From Plazaster borealis (taxonomy: Eukaryota > Echinodermata > Asteroidea > Forcipulatida > Labidiasteridae): 64,000 bases of DNA. The notes under the pieces were generated by a model. It was given only the letters and a program-made list of their open reading frames with translations, was not told the DNA's origin and ran no database searches. Of the stretch, positions 47,925-59,465 are shown one piece after another (position 1 is the stretch's first letter; every line of letters begins with the position of its first letter). The stretch covers positions 2,821,127-2,885,126 of the forward strand of contig CM037464.1 of NCBI GenBank assembly GCA_021014325.1, given 5' to 3'. The position numbers and the translations under genes are program-made.

Positions 47925-48116
47925 ACCTCGTCCAACGGTTACAACTACTCCCTCGTTGGGACATCGGTTCACCAGCCACCGGAAGGTGCGAGGGACACAC
48001 CCGAGGATCTCTCGGTGACAAAGGATGATGACGACGATGATGACGGAGATGACGACAGTGATAAACTCAATGAGACAACGCCCGGAGTGGACCCAGAGAG
48101 ACTCAAGGCATTTAAT
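47925..48116 (+). CDS. NOL4: NOL4/NOL4L ortholog, exon 4 (residues 167-230)
   Basis: Acceptor CCAAATCCAG after a C-rich tract, donor AAT|GTAAGG, both in phase 0; 64 codons. In order: a Tyr/Ser-rich segment, TPEDLSVTK (residues 191-199), an Asp run (about 200-212, DDDDDDDGDDDS), KLNET, and VDPERLKAFN at the end. The same order, PEDLT-type motif, Asp/His-rich acidic run and then DPERLKAFN, is the hallmark of vertebrate NOL4/NOL4L just before the conserved block (from memory). PEDLS is a PxDLS-type CtBP-binding motif. The acidic run is typical of nucleolar and chromatin proteins. Confidence 0.92.
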
Positions 48117-48239
48117 GTAAGGGTACCTGCCGCTTTTTAAACGTGCAGTTTCTTTCTCAGCTATTGAAACTGTTCTACCCCCCCCCTGTATTTTATGAGA
48201 TCAAACGTAAGAAAACAATAACATCTACTAATACTGGGT

Positions 48240-48600
48240 TCTTATGTAGCGTTTTATCACACCCCAAGGGGCGTTTCAAAGTGCTCATGATTTGGTTTTC
48301 ATTAGGATAAGCAGAGCTATGTTTTGAATTATGAGACCCATTTACGTAGCACCTTCTAATGGTTTACAAGGTGTTGCGGCGCATTCAGCAGCCACTGCCA
48401 GAAACATTGGAGCGAACCCCTTCTCATTGCGATAAGTGAAACCATAGCTCTATGGTGTAACTGGGTTCTTTACTTGCATAGAACACGGGACCTACGGCTT
48501 TACGACCCATCCGAAGGACGAAGCAATAATGTTTAGGTGTCTTGCTGAAGGACACAAGTGTCAAGACCGGGACCCGAACCCACACTTGGCTGATCAGTAA
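48240..48600 (-). repeat. SINE-like repeat, truncated tRNA head
   Basis: Contains GGACCTACGGCTTTACGACC, a CATCCGAAGGACGAAGCAAT segment, GTGTCTTGCTGAAGGACACA and finally CGGGACCCGAACCCACACTT. The last is a reverse-strand box B-like sequence. The expected box A side is missing after 48600. Widespread in marine invertebrates as far as I recall. Intronic. Confidence 0.5.
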
Positions 48601-49938
48601 AAACATCAACAAAATATTAGATCATTGAAACCAAAGAAGCGTCTCTCGAATGTTGAAATCTCAAAAAAATGTGGAGTTGATTAGATTTCAGATTTTGTTG
48701 AAATGTACTACTCTTTTAAATTATCAAGGATGTTCTCCTAGTTGCACTGAAAACCTTCAAAATACTTTACCTTCTGAAAATCCCTCTAGACATTCATTAT
48801 CAGACTTGTATACTTGTAAAGAATTTCACCAGAGATCACTAACTCTTGGCATTCACACTTGGGTGATTATTGGAATTAAGTTTGAGTTGTTGATTTGCAT
48901 TTCAAGGAAAAAAATCAATGAATGCCGAAACTTTCAAAAGTTGAAAGGTTCACACATCGCGTTGTTGATGTTGATATGCAACATTCTTTACAAATGAAGT
49001 CTTCATTATGAAATAATAAGGCACGTAGAATGGGATTGATGGTATTGAAGTTAATATATAATCCAGATGAGTCCTAAACTAAGGGAAGGCAAACCATACT
49101 TCTTACATTTTCCTAATTCCAACAATTATCTTATATAAGTATTTGAAAAAAACACCAATTACTGTGAAAAACTTGTGTCTACTTGGAATGTTGTCTACTT
49201 CAAGAAAATTATATATACCATAGGAAATAATCCAATATGCAGGAACCGATTTCAAAAGGGGATTAGAGGACAAATTGTTTTTAATCGAAGAACAATTTGT
49301 TTTTTTTCCCTATAAAACAGTTCTCAACTAAAATGAATGAACACACAAGACTAACTTGAAAAATATAAGACATTATTTGGTGTTTTCTCCAAAAACATGA
49401 CCATGTTATTTGATTCACTGCTGGTTGTAGGGTGTTTATAAATTGGAAACCAGATTGGACTGAATTTGCTCTTCCAAAAAATCATTGTTTTAGCTTCCTT
49501 GAATATAAGACTGCTCACCTTTACATGCTTGATGCAGTTTCTCCGATCTTCGATCAAATTTTGATGAGAAAATGGCAATGAGAAAAACATCAGCATCAAG
49601 CTGTTTCACAGGAGTTATTTATAAATTACTCAGTGATCCTACGTTTGTCTTTGTTGAGACGGTTGTAATAAAACTCAAAAGTCCGCAAATTTGACAAGAA
49701 GTTGCTGGAAAAACAGATTGTGGTTACTAGCCAAACTTCACTATATGGATTATAACTCAAATTTCCTGGGCTTCATTGGCTCCAGATGTTATCCCAATGA
49801 CCAGAAACCTCCATGAAAGGAACATCAAACTATACTTCACTTCACCCACCCAGCCAAAATAAATATACTATGACTCATGCATCAGTATTTCCTTAAAAGT
49901 AAAAATAAAAATGATAATTGTTTGCCTGTTTGCATTGA
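48601..49938. other. Fourth NOL4 intron, AT-rich, nothing recognised
   Basis: No exon or named repeat seen. One 115-codon frame (48650-48997) lies in low-GC DNA without splice borders that phase with the gene. Confidence 0.45.
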
Positions 49939-50098
49939 CAGGCCTGGAATTTCATCTTTGAGAGGGCAAGGTCATTTTCAATTTGCAAAGGGCACTTCCA
50001 TTGGAAAATCTTTGGAAGCTTTTGAAAGGGCACCAAGGCCAAAGACCAGGGACAACAGAGGCCATTGCCTCCAGGGCCTCCGGGTAATTCCAGACCTG
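49939..50098 (+). mobile_element. CAGGCCTGGAAT MITE, copy 2
   Basis: Starts CAGGCCTGGAATTTC, ends TAATTCCAGACCTG. The interior matches the 41534-41705 copy, including TTTGAGAGGGCAAGGTCATT. It ends about 285 bp before exon 5. Non-coding. Confidence 0.85.
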
Positions 50099-50383
50099 AA
50101 TTGCCTGCTGTTCTTCTTCTCTGGGTGTTGGTGATTTCCTCTAACACTCGGCAAAAATATTGGGAATTTTTTTTCTTCTTAAATTAAAATGACATGAAAA
50201 ATTACTTGTACAAGTACACTAATACCTATTGAGATATAACTTGAATGCTTGTAAGTTTTGTATGTATCATTCTTATAAAGTAGATTAATGAAATGACAGG
50301 GGTCCCATTGAGGAATCAAACATTCCTAAATATCAAGTCAAAGTCTCTTAAATTTTGAGTGATCGTCTTGTTGTCTTCTCCAG

Positions 50384-50587
50384 ATGTTTGTTCGTCTCTT
50401 CATCGATGAGAATCTTGACCGCATGGTACCCATCTCCAAGCAACCGAAAGAGAAGATCCAAGCCATCATTGAGGCCTGTTACCGACAGTTCCCAGAGTTC
50501 CACGAGAGGGCGCGTAAACGCATCCGCACCTACCTCAAGTCCTGTCGTCGTATGAAGAGACATCGTGACCAGAATGGGATTGACTCG
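50384..50587 (+). CDS. NOL4: NOL4/NOL4L ortholog, exon 5, conserved core (residues 231-298)
   Basis: Acceptor GTCTTCTCCAG, donor TCG|GTACGC, phase 0 at both ends; 68 codons. This is the most recognisable part of the protein. [20 protein letters not shown] opens a segment that is nearly identical to human NOL4 and NOL4L as I remember them, followed by [11 protein letters not shown] and [15 protein letters not shown] basic cluster at residues 272-291 ([20 protein letters not shown]) is a likely nuclear/nucleolar localisation signal and possible nucleic-acid contact. The family is nuclear and its molecular activity is poorly known. This exon alone identifies the gene. Confidence 0.97.
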
Positions 50588-50837
50588 GTACGCAACCAAA
50601 ACGTAATAAGACCTGATCTTTCTCTCTCTATCTCTTACTGTCTGCATGGTGTCTTTGTGGTATCTTGTTGATGGAATTGTTGCAGTCCTAAACTTTCTCT
50701 GTCTGTGCTATCGTGATGGGTGTGAAAGACTTCAGAAAATTGATTAGTAACGCAACCACTGGCTAATTTACCCCCTTCTCCTTCCCAATAAAACAAAACG
50801 TCAACAAGTTGATGCTTTTACTTGTTGTTACACCACC

Positions 50838-51203
50838 AGGGTCCCACTTAGATAGAGCTGCTTTGGCAGAAAATTGTCCTTAACAATTTTCTGCTTAGCA
50901 AAAATTAGCAGGAAACCAGTTACAGAAAGTACATGTGGAATGGTAATTTAGCAGGTAACCTTATCAGGCCTGGAATTACATTGGAGGCCTCGGAGGCCAT
51001 GGTCTCTAGTTGCTCTGATCTTAGCCTTAGTGCCCCTTCAAAAGTTTCCCATAGACTTTAACATTTTCCAGTGGAAGTGGCCTGTGCAAAATAAAAATTA
51101 CAATGGTCTTGCCTCATCAAAGATGAAATTCCAGGCCTGCCTTATTCTGGTAAGCAAAACTCTTTTGTGCTTAGCTACTTTTTGTACTCATGAAATTGAG
51201 CCA
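50838..51203. mobile_element. Palindromic MITE (GGGCCCAATTTCA family), copy 2, interrupted by a second MITE
   Basis: Left end AGGGTCCCACTTAGATAGAG, right end CATGAAATTGAGCC. The interior GCAGGTAACCTTAT resumes as CCTTATTCTGGTAAGC after an insertion at 50965-51139. Other copies, such as that at 59274-59465, carry this stretch uninterrupted (as CCAGAATAAGGTTACC on the opposite strand). Confidence 0.8.
50965..51139 (-). mobile_element. CAGGCCTGGAAT MITE, copy 3, nested insertion
   Basis: Starts CAGGCCTGGAATTACA and ends GATGAAATTCCAGGCCTG, with the interior reversed relative to the other copies. It interrupts the palindromic MITE and is flanked by CCTTAT on both sides (50959-50964 and 51140-51145). 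This gives a 6-bp target duplication and exact ends. Confidence 0.9.
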
Positions 51204-51439
51204 AGATCTATCTAGAGCATTTTCCGTGGGTCTACTTCTACCTTGACATTTATAGTTAGAAGAAAATTTATTTGGGGGAGCTGAATTTCAAACCCAAGTT
51301 AAAGATCAGGCATGATATTCTTCCTACTTCAATCTGGTTTCCGATTATTTGTTTACCCTCAGAAAAATCAGGGAAATTGTTAATATATAGCCTTGAAAAG
51401 CATATAAAACCCTAAACCATGTGTACATGAAAGTCAGTA

Positions 51440-51695
51440 TATTATAAGTTGGGAAGGTAGTGCATTCTGCTCTACCAGCCAGGCTCCTAGTGGATGATAC
51501 CCATGCCTACATCCTTACGGACTGTGAAGGGGGTAACCCTGTTTCATCCCAAGGAGTAGGTGGCAACGTGCCCCAAGTGACAGTTGATTTGGGTCGATAG
51601 CCCAAATCAGTTAAGTGTAGCCCTCACCTTGAAGTAGCCAGCAGGCCTTGTGATGTTAGGCAATCTTTCATAAAAATAAAAAAAATAAAAGAATA
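51440..51695 (+). repeat. SINE-like repeat with A-rich tail
   Basis: A compact block (GGAAGGTAGTGCATTCTGCT, then GGGTCGATAGCCCAAATCAG, then AAGTAGCCAGCAGGCC) ends in an A-rich tail (AAAATAAAAAAAATAAAAG). It resembles a short retroposon common in echinoderm genomes, from memory. No tRNA boxes were identified. Confidence 0.5.
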
Positions 51696-51699
51696 AATG

Positions 51700-53006
51700 T
51701 CTTACTTTTTTCCAAGGGCCAAATATCATGTCTGAAAGATGCACTTATAGGAATAAAATTGATAATGCCGCAAACATCTCTGGCCTTGAGTTTCATCTTA
51801 CCTTCCAGCCTCCGTTTGGTTTACATTGGTTTGGATGAGAGGAAAAACAAGATGGCTGCACCAGGATGAAGGTTTAATACATAACATCCAAAGACCTTTA
51901 CTCTGACACACACCAGCAAGGAAGTCTGAACTGGTTGTATGATCTGAAATAGATTACCCGACAATGATCGAACACTTCCACATGTCAGTAATTAACCCCA
52001 TTTCGGAGGTTATTTTGCCACTTTCTTGAGTGCACTGGTGCAAAGGAATAGGATCCTTTTAGGTCATAAAAGTACAGATGAAAATCTGTCAGACTTGTAA
52101 TTTTTTAAGAGAAAAACTTTCTTACAGCTTCTTTTAGAGTGTGTAAAATACTCTAAAATGGAACATACACACATTTCAGGGGATGTGGTCTTGAGCTGTA
52201 CCGTTTACTCTCGTTATAAGAAGATCACTGGGACTGGCCAACTTACTTCTTTATAACAGGAACGTTGTTGTAAGAGGACAGAAAAACAAACAAACACAAA
52301 GCAGAAATGAGATTCGGGACTTCAGAATGTACTCTTTTTAAGCAGAACCTCTTTTATAACAGTGCTCTTTATAACGAAGAATGACTGAATGGCTCGTTTT
52401 GTGGGTTTATTCTGTCTCCAGTATTTTGTTTACTTAGATATCATATCAAAGCCTTATAAAGTTGAACACCACTTCTTAATCTCTTGTAAACATCTGTTGT
52501 GGCTCGTGTAGAATTTGTGTAGAAAGTTAAACTTCCCTCTAAACATGGAGAGGCTCATCCATCCCAAGAAAATACTGCTTAACAATTTTCTACTCAGCAA
52601 AAATGAGCAGGATACCAGTCACAGATAGTACATGTGACATGGTAGTTTGGCTGGTAACCAAATATTGCTAAGTATTTTTTCTATACGCTGACCATATTTA
52701 TTCACAGTCAAGCTTAGGCCTAATTATTAAGAATGTCTGTATCTGACCCCATTTTGTGACATTCTCATTTTAAAAAAATTGTTTAACGTAGCCAAAGCTT
52801 GAGTTGTTTTAGAGATTATGCAAGCTGTACCAGTCGGCCAACATATTTTCACTGTATTAGTGCATTTTGAGATTTGATATGATTTTATCATACACATAAT
52901 TACAGTTAGGTTCCTTTAAATATGAACACAAATGGTAACGAGTCTAGTGTAGAAAAACTTAGCAAAGGCATAAGCTAGTTGGATTGTAGAGAAGACCAAT
53001 TATTCA
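51700..53006. other. Fifth NOL4 intron: palindromic MITE fragment, otherwise nothing
   Basis: About 52571-52675 is a fragment of the palindromic family (CTGCTTAACAATTTTCTACT, then AGCAGGATACCAGTCACAG). The remainder shows no exon or complete repeat. Confidence 0.45.
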
Positions 53007-53380
53007 TTGAAAGGCAACGTAGTGTTTGGTAATTGTCAAAGACCAGTGTTCTCACTTGGTGTATCCCAACATATGCATAAAATAACAAGACTGTGAAAAT
53101 TTGGGCTCAATTGGTCATCGAAGTTGCAAGAAAATGATGAAAGAAAAAACACCCTTGCTGTACAAATTTGTGTGCTTTCAATTAGGAAGAAAAACTTCTT
53201 GCAAGAAGTTTTTATTATTTTAGTGAGAAATTACCTCTTTCTCAAAAACTACGTTACTTCAGAGGGAGTCGTGTCTCACAATGTTTTATACTATCAACAG
53301 CTCTCCGTTGCTCGTTACCATGTAACTTTTTATGCTAATAAATATTTTGAGTAATTACCAAACGTGTACGATGCCTTTAA
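53007..53380 (-). mobile_element. TTAA-type MITE, family A, copy 6
   Basis: Left end TTGAAAGGCAACGTAGTG (decayed), right end CGTGTACGATGCCTTTAA intact. Full-length body in reverse orientation, with the ACTTCTTGCAAGAAGT centre. Confidence 0.9.
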
Positions 53381-54650
53381 CAAAATAATAATTTAAACAA
53401 TCTGAAAAACCTACTTGGCAATAGTGAGGTTAACCACATCTGTACCACAAACCAATTGCTAATTTTCTTGAGGCTCGACAATTTGAAACGGCGATTGCTT
53501 GTCTTCAAAATACTCCTTGCAGCCCCTCACACAATTGAAAATGAATTTGCACTTGTTAGCATTTAATTGCTGGCCCTCCTGATTGAGCAGCTAGTTTTCC
53601 CACCACATCTTGTTCGCATTGGACTTATGACCAAGAGTTGTTGTCACAATGACACCATTAAATGAAAACCACAGCTTAGAATTCTTGTCCTAGAGCAGTC
53701 ATTGGATAACAATGATTTGAGAGACAAAACAAAACAAAATACGAAAATCACAGGAAGTTTTTAAGTTAAGGGGAAGATAAATAACTGCCCTCTATTTTTG
53801 TTTTAATCGTACCTCGATGACTAAACACGATTATGACATCTGGTCTAAATTTCAATCTGCCATTTGGTAAATTTCTTTGCTCAATCAATTAAAAAAGACC
53901 AATCCCCCCTAATCAATTAAATTCAGTCAAATCCTTGGTCAATTTCCTTTGCGGAATCATTCACAGCCCGTAAATGCATTTAAAAGCTGGAACCCCCAAT
54001 GTGTGACGTTAGTTTGCCCTACAACAGGGATTAGTGGCCAGCCAAAAAAAAAGACGGATTTGCTGAGATTTGAGCCGACGGCTCGGTTTAGAAAAAGATC
54101 GACTGCGTGGATTGACCATTAATGTTGATTAGGTCAAGTTGATAGGCCATCCATATCGTCCTTCTTACAGGTCAGTGATCAATTCTATCATTAGGGCAGA
54201 TCAAAGTTGGGATTTTGAACGTAGAAGCTTGTCTAGAAATGTACAAGGGACATGTGTGCTACTGTGCTCTTTGTTCCAGTGGAATTGAATACCCGTAGTT
54301 TGAATGGATGCTATGAAGTTAGGTTTTGTAAGTTTTTAAGCTCTCAGTGATGGAACTTAAAAATTTAAGAACGGAATCGCGTTAGTGCCCAAGTTTTCCT
54401 GTACTTTTAAAGTTGTGTTGGTTTTCAGCCAAGTGGTTTGCAAATCAACATTTCAGAATGTTTCGTGCTGGCTTGAGTAACAATACCCCAGATTGTAACA
54501 TAAGCTGCATACTATTAATTCTTTCGTCAAGAAAGCCAACGTTATTCTCAAGAAAGCCAGAACGACACGATGCCAGATCGGCTCCTTTCGTAGATCAGCT
54601 TTAATTTGCTTATTTAATGTTTGTGGTTGTTTTTTTCTCTTCTCTTACAG
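53381..54650. other. Fifth NOL4 intron, 3' part, nothing recognised
   Basis: No repeat or extra exon was recognised up to the pyrimidine-rich acceptor of exon 6. Confidence 0.45.
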
Positions 54651-54776
54651 TCGCAGCGACCGACACCGCCTCATTTAACATCAGCCAGAGCAGAGCAGAT
54701 CCTTGCTGCTGCTTGTGAAAGTGAGAGTGAAAACGCCAAGAGGTTACGAATGGAACTCATGCAAGCTGGGCATACG
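54651..54776 (+). CDS. NOL4: NOL4/NOL4L ortholog, exon 6 (residues 299-340)
   Basis: Acceptor TTCTCTTACAG after a long pyrimidine tract, donor ACG|GTAAGC, phase 0 at both ends; 42 codons. It encodes [20 protein letters not shown], then [15 protein letters not shown]. This matches the vertebrate NOL4L continuation ([10 protein letters not shown] ... ILAAACESE) that directly follows the basic block of exon 5, more closely than vertebrate NOL4 as I recall it. It is probably helical (Ala-rich, then Lys/Arg/Glu) and part of the conserved core. Confidence 0.95.
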
Positions 54777-54982
54777 GTAAGCACCACCTCTCAAGTCTTT
54801 CCACTTACTTAAATCTCAAACGGTGTTTTCTTTGAATCTTACTCTGGATTTTTTTGCTCTCGGTTTCTTTGGTGTGGCTGAAATAGAAATAGGGGGGGAG
54901 GGGCCGGAAAACAAGCAAATCGCTTTGTGATTTTCCAACCTTGAATTTCCATGGAGACATCACAAAATTGCCTCAACATCCT

Positions 54983-55135
54983 GGGCCCAATTTCATAGAG
55001 CTGCTTAACGCCTGATTTTGTGCTTACTGCGCGAGTTTCCATTTCATAGCGCTTCTAATTGTAAGCACACGAAAAGGCATGCTAGCTGCCGATGCTTACT
55101 GTACGAAAACGAATGACTTAACAATGCAAATGACT
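54983..55135 (+). mobile_element. Palindromic MITE (GGGCCCAATTTCA family), copy 3, partial
   Basis: Starts GGGCCCAATTTCATAGAGCT. It continues with GCTTACTGCGCGAGTTTCCA and GTAAGCACACGAAAAGGCAT, the same interior as the left half of the 62148-62410 copy. The right arm is missing. Confidence 0.75.
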
Positions 55136-55827
55136 ATAATAACTATACTTTTGATGATAGGATAGTGGTGGGTGGATCATGAAACACGCATTCACAATCA
55201 CTGCAACATCAGTAGAGTTTGGTTTATAAAAATACAAAAAGGAACTAAGTTGTGGGAATGTTTGTTTCTGAAGAATATTAATCTTTGTGTCTACCCAAAT
55301 GTTAATCTTTATTAAGACTATAACAGAGTATAAAGTCAGAAGGCAAATGATAGTACAGTGAACCTGTGAATTAATTGATTGTCAATGACAGCAGAAGTGA
55401 CTTCAGGCAAATAAATATACTATTCCATTTGATCATTTGTTGACATGACATATGGCCACACGGACCGACTCAAATGGACTTTTTTGCGACATCACGGTTG
55501 TAGGCAGCAATTTAAATGAAAATTTAAATGAAAATTCTTAAAAATACAAGGCAACAGTTTGAAAAGCCTTAGCAAAAGCATTATGGAGAGACCTCCCAAC
55601 TGAAAATATTTGAAAATGCATCAAATTTACATTTTGGGCAAGCGTTGTTGCCAGCAGGTATGAATTTATTTGTGTTTTTACGCTGCACTGATGTGTGTTA
55701 AGCACTGTATACTAAGTAGGTTTGAAATTGTTGTTAATTTGTGACCGATGTTGTTAGTCTTTGGCAATAGTAGTAAAGCTCAAGCTATATTATAATCAGT
55801 TGTCTTGAAGGTGAATGTTTTAGATCC
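55136..55827. other. Sixth NOL4 intron, nothing recognised
   Basis: AT-rich unique sequence without exon or named repeat. Confidence 0.45.
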
Positions 55828-56207
55828 TTAAAGGGAGGCTACACCTTTGGTAATTGCTCCAAAAATTAATGACAAAAAAACCCTGACTTGGTAAAGAGCA
55901 CTGGATAGCTGTTGATGTTATTAAATATTGTTAGAAACGACCCCCTTTGAAGTAATGTAATGTTAGAGAAAGAGGTAATTTTTCACTCCAAAATTTGAAC
56001 CTGAGAAAGGTTTGAAGCCTTTCTCAGGCATCTGAAAGCACACAATTCTATGCAACAAGGGTGTTTTTTTCTTTCATTATTTTCTTGCAACTTCGATGAC
56101 CAACTGAGCCCAAATGTTCACAGGTTTGTTATTTTATGCATATCTTGGGATACACCACGTGAGGATACTGGTCTTTGACAATTACCAAAAGTATACCCTG
56201 CCTTTAA
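55828..56207 (+). mobile_element. TTAA-bounded MITE, family C, copy 4
   Basis: Starts TTAAAGGGAGGCTACACC, ends AAGTATACCCTGCCTTTAA. It has the family C body, including ACGACCCCCTTTGAAGTAAT and a shortened central hairpin. Confidence 0.85.
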
Positions 56208-56280
56208 TAAGATTGTGGGAGTAGAGATTTGAAGATGGTCGGTATGTATACAACGGTGAGCATGCAATGATAAACAAAAC

Positions 56281-56447
56281 CAGCCATGGTATTTCATCTT
56301 TGAGAGGGCAATGTCACTTTCATTTGCTAAGGACACTTCCATCGGAAAACATTAAAATCTATGGGAAACTTTTAAAGGGGCACCAAGGCCAAGACCAGGG
56401 GCAACAAAGGCCATTGCCTCCGTTGCCTCAGTGTAATACCAGGCCTG
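56281..56447 (+). mobile_element. CAGGCCTGGAAT MITE, copy 4
   Basis: The left end is decayed (CAGCCATGGTATTTCATC); the right end, TAATACCAGGCCTG, is intact. The interior has TTTGAGAGGGCAATGTCACT and GGGGCACCAAGGCCAAGACC. Confidence 0.8.
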
Positions 56448-57884
56448 CAAAACATCAACATTAACATCAACATCGACTGGTTCAGACTTGAAGATGTTTT
56501 TTAGCTTGTGCTAACCTTTTCCTTCATCCATGCTAAAACTAAAGGACTTATTAAACCTACAAGTAGTAACAGACTCACCAATAGTTATGTTTTTTCGTCT
56601 CGGTCAGTCGACAATTTTGACGTCCGGTCGTCTAGGTTACAGATTCCCCCCCCCTCCCAGTCAGTGGTCAGTCGACGATGACTGGGCCCTCCAAATTCAA
56701 ATCATAACCAGGACAGTAATACTGATACCTGATTCCAATGCCACTGGGCAGCTTTTGCCATGTGGGATTGATTAAACTCAGGACATAGCCTGAAGCATTC
56801 TCTGATCTGTTAGCTAATTCTAATCATCAATGGTTTAGTGATTTACCTTCATAAGTAGAGAGAGAAAGGGAGAGATGGTGGCAGTGGGTGATGACCACGG
56901 ATGTATCAAGATATTATCAAATTCTAGAAAAGACCATAACTTAATTCAACTCTTGGACAAGGCTATTTACAACTTAACTTTATGGAACAGAGAATTTGCC
57001 AAAGAGAAAAAAGAAAAAAACACAATGTACCCCCCCCCCAAAAAAAAAAAAAAATAGAAACCAAAAATTGACAGATGGCCAACTTTTGTGTATTCAGTCC
57101 ATCTTTTTATCACATTCAAGAAAAGACCAAAATACAACTAATCTTTGAGTTGAGTCATTTAAGGATAAGCAGACCGATACACATAGCTCAACCACACAGA
57201 CCACTAAATGATAGAACAGACCACCGTTGTTGTCACATTGAAACATCTTACCAAATAAACAGCATTTCAAACTAGCAACATGATAACAGATAAACTTATA
57301 GTGCAACGTAGCTTGTAAAAACACAAAGCAACTTTTCACATCATTGAATGATGTACTCTAATTGACTTTAATACTTTTGAAATGATGTCGTTACCCATGT
57401 TACACCTTCTTTCAATACATAAAGTCAAGCACTTAGGTATCGACTGACACCTTACCTGCCCAAAGCAACCCCCCCCCTCTCCAATGCTCCTCTGTATATA
57501 GGGGAGACCACAGCCCTTATGTCACAGTGTGCAATCATTTCCTGTGTTAATTGCGATGCCTTCCTGCATCCACAATGCTTCACCAAAAAGATTTTTTTTT
57601 TTTTTTTCGGGGATGGCATCCGATGACATACCAGTCGTATCGGCTTACTGTGATTGTCTACGCACACGGCCCCATGTACGCTGGCAGTGAGAGGGACGGA
57701 CCACCGTGCAATTTGTGGACGTGCTGACTGAATGCGTTGCGGTGCACTTTGATTTTCTTAGGGGATTACAGGAGACATTGACCCCTGCAACACAAACTAG
57801 GACTTGGACAAGTCATTCACCTTGATGTTTGAGGGGGTGCTTTTTTTTTTTAAAGACATATGGAGTGCAATCAACTCTGCAACC
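56448..57884. other. Sixth NOL4 intron, homopolymer runs only
   Basis: C runs near 56645 and 57465, a C/A run near 57030-57054 and a T run near 57592-57606. No exon recognised. Confidence 0.45.
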
Positions 57885-58256
57885 TTAAAGGCACTGAACA
57901 CACATTTGGTAATTGTCAAAGACTAGTGTTCTCACTTGGTGTATCCCAACATATGCATAAAATAACAAGCCTGTGAGAATTTGGGCTCAATTGGTCATCG
58001 AAGTTGCAAGAAAATGTTGAAAGAAAAAACACCCTTGTTGTACAAATTTGTGTGCTTTCAGATAGGAATAAAAGGCTTCTTGCAAGAAGTCTTTTATTAT
58101 TTTAGTGAGAAATTACCTCTTTCTCAAAAACTACGTTACTTCAGAGGGAGTCTTTTCTCACTATTAACAGCTCTCTGTTGCTCGATACCAAGTCAGTTTT
58201 TATGCTAATAGGCCTATATATTTTGAGTAATTACCAATTGTGTACAGTGCCTTTAA
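57885..58256 (-). mobile_element. TTAA-bounded MITE, family A, copy 7
   Basis: Starts TTAAAGGCACTGAACACA and ends TGTGTACAGTGCCTTTAA. Reverse orientation, nearly full length, with a small loss around AGTCTTTTCTCACTATTAAC. Confidence 0.9.
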
Positions 58257-59273
58257 GTCAAAAGAAATACTTTTTAATAATATGTCAGTTAATTTGCATA
58301 ATTAGGGTCGATGATTTGTCTGTTTACGAAAAGTGGATTTAATTCCAACTTCCAATTTCCTGCATTTGGTTGGTTTCGACGAACTAATCAAAGTATATTT
58401 ACCTATACAAGCCAAGCCAAGCCATTAGGGTGGGCAATGAAAACATGGTCATCTATTTATTGTTAAGTTATCCTGCCGTGTATAGTTCTACAATTTCCAA
58501 TGAGATCTTGGTTTTTGTTTGTGCTGTATTCAAGCCAGTTACCATTCCAGTAATCTGGCTGTTTTTCACTGCATAAAGTCCATTGTTTTAGATTTCTATA
58601 CAGTTTCTACATTAATTAAGACACAATTTGGTGGTAGCACCATTTTACTGACATTATTTCACAATTAATGATGTCAAAGTAACTTGGCCCCAAAGAAGCC
58701 ATTGATACGTATTTGTCTATCATCCAAGCACTGGGTCAAATTTTTATAGAAAAGTTGAGGCAGAAAGGTTTTTGTTTTTTGTGGGTTTTTTTGTCGTGGT
58801 TTTTTTTTTTTTTTTTTTTTTTTTGGGGGGTGATTCAAATCAATCTGTAACATGTTTTCCTTCAATTTTGTTTAGCCTGACAGATAATTTGGCATCATAA
58901 ACTTCATGTCCATCACTCCCGAGACAAACCACTCTGACTCTCAGGACTAAACCTTGTGGGAACGGAACCCCCACCCACATTCTGACCTATCTCTAGACCT
59001 GGGGTTGACCCCTCCCTTCAAGAGTCATCCCTAGTCTTAGGTTACTCTCCCCTCCCCCCTTCTTTCCCCTATGGAATGCTACCTCAAACCATTGTTCTAC
59101 TGGTCAGTCAGTGATACAACTCACCTTAGCTGGATGAGCAATACTGGTTTAGTCATTTGGTTTAGTTTTAGTCATTTTTCAAACATCTCTGAACTAGATA
59201 AGGGGTGAGGGATTCTAGGTGAGGGGTTCTAGCTGCAAGGAGACTGTTTATAAAACCCTCCAGCGTGGGACCA
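58257..59273. other. Sixth NOL4 intron, nothing but a long T run
   Basis: A run of about 24 T lies near 58799-58823 before GGGGGG. A short CAAGC repeat occurs near 58409. No exon recognised. Confidence 0.45.
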
Positions 59274-59465
59274 GGGCCCAATTTCATAGAGCTGCTTAAG
59301 CACAAAAAGTAGCTAAGCACAACAAAACAATGCTTACCAGAATAAGGTTACCAGCCAAACTTCCATGTCACATGTACAGTTTGTGACTGGTATCCTGCTC
59401 ATTTCTGCTTAGCAGACAATTGTTAAGCAATGTTTTCTGCTTAAGCGGCTCTATGAAATTGGGCC
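59274..59465 (+). mobile_element. Palindromic MITE (GGGCCCAATTTCA family), copy 4
   Basis: Starts GGGCCCAATTTCATAGAGCT and ends CGGCTCTATGAAATTGGGCC, intact on both sides. CCAGAATAAGGTTACC in the interior is the intact version of the site interrupted at 50959-51145. Confidence 0.9.
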
